Positions 63,523 through 64,000 of a stretch of 64,000 nt of DNA are shown here, piece after piece; position 1 is the first letter of the stretch, and the number at the start of each line of letters is the position of its first letter. The position numbers were made by a program, and so were the translations under genes. Source of the DNA: Plantago ovata (taxonomy: Eukaryota > Streptophyta > Magnoliopsida > Lamiales > Plantaginaceae); NCBI GenBank assembly GCA_028274465.1, contig CM051455.1:70848985-70912984 (forward strand), read 5' to 3'. Below the pieces are notes generated by a model. The model made no database searches, was not told the DNA's origin, and was given only the letters and a program-made list of their open reading frames with translations.

Positions 63523-64000
63523 TGATGAATGTGTATTTTACACTTTCATTCGAGTCTTTTTCACCAATTTTAGCTATCCTCTATGATAATTTAGCTATGT
63601 TTTAGTACATTTTATTAGAATAGTGTCACGTTTCCCTTTAGATTTTATTTTACAGGTTTTGGTTGAAATTCGGAGATTTCGGGGAAATTATATTAAAGTC
63701 TACAAGGAATTGGTGTTTCAGAAGCCTATTTGGAGTATCTGAAGGTTTCCGGATAGGATTTGGAGTCTAGGGGCCGAATCTGGAGGTTAGAAGGCTACTA
63801 GAAGTCATAAACCGAGTCCGAAAAGGTGAAGAAATCCAAATCCGCGTTGAAAAACGCAGAAATTCCGCGAAATATTGTGGGGCGAACCGCCGGAGTCAGG
63901 GGGCCAACCGCCCCGGAGATATTTCGGGCCTATATATAGAGCTCAAGTTTTTCTCCGAAAATCATATCTTTCCAAGCCTACTTTCTCACCTCTCTCTATA
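63523..64000 (+). mobile_element. Start of another LTR retrotransposon LTR (partial)
   Basis: At 63523 the copia sequence ends abruptly at gtgtag and a new sequence begins with TG (tgatgaatgtgtatttta). It has no similarity to the copia LTR. It holds a GC-rich patch (cgaaccgccggag, gccaaccgccccgg near 63884-63914) followed by a TATA box and a pyrimidine-rich stretch up to the window end. This is the usual layout of a plant LTR U3, perhaps of a Ty3/gypsy element, but no coding region is in the window to prove it. Confidence 0.6.
63931..63938 (+). promoter_or_regulatory. TATA box of the right-end LTR
   Basis: tatatata followed by gagctc, in a GC-richer setting (ttcgggcc just upstream). The start of transcription (U3/R border) would lie about 30 bases downstream, near 63965. 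Called from sequence and position only. Confidence 0.55.

Overview
The window is plant repeat DNA and I see no host gene, tRNA, rRNA or CRISPR array in it. It looks like pericentromeric or similar heterochromatin of a flowering plant. The evidence is a 33 kb AT-rich satellite array, a Ty1/copia LTR retrotransposon of the BARE/Angela/Tork type (primer site matching initiator-Met tRNA, about 2 kb LTRs), a 19 kb tandem array built from the LTR of that family, a second older copia fragment, and the edge of an unrelated LTR at the right end. The species cannot be named from the sequence.

Layout. (1) 1-33023: satellite of two alternating related monomers, A (~278 bp) and B (~240 bp), giving a ~518 bp dimer. 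Superimposed are larger duplications: a ~6.0 kb block (3298-9303 repeated from 9304), a ~1.5 kb block present three times (from 528, 4954 and 10961), and a 3564 bp periodicity (20529-23607 repeated at 24093-27171). A/B hybrid monomers and a 207 bp short B subtype mark these blocks. (2) 33024-42964: a copia element on the minus strand, with both LTRs (33024-35101 and 40972-42964), a polypurine tract, a gag-pol region broken by four in-frame stops and one frameshift, a 1.6 kb leader and a primer-binding site. The leader holds four tandem hairpin repeats with covarying stems and a very GC-rich block. (3) 42965-61965: ten complete and one partial head-to-tail units of 1776 bp (one is 1775). Each unit is an LTR lacking about its last 285 bp (minus-strand sense), and the next unit starts directly at the LTR terminus. 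(4) 61966-63522: a more diverged LTR piece fused by deletion to RNase H and reverse transcriptase remnants of a second copia element, also minus strand. (5) 63523-64000: start of a different LTR-like sequence on the plus strand with a TATA box, cutting into the copia fragment.

How the parts relate. The copia element inserted in a satellite monomer at 33023/33024, but no satellite resumes on its right and there is no target-site duplication, because its right LTR runs straight into the LTR-derived array. The distal part of that LTR shares array-specific bases, so the element and the array appear to have recombined. The element cannot make a complete Gag-Pol itself. The main biological interest is the birth of a megasatellite from an LTR, the duplication history of the A/B satellite, and the hairpin cluster in the retrotransposon leader. 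All statements on identity are by eye; no alignment or database search was run.
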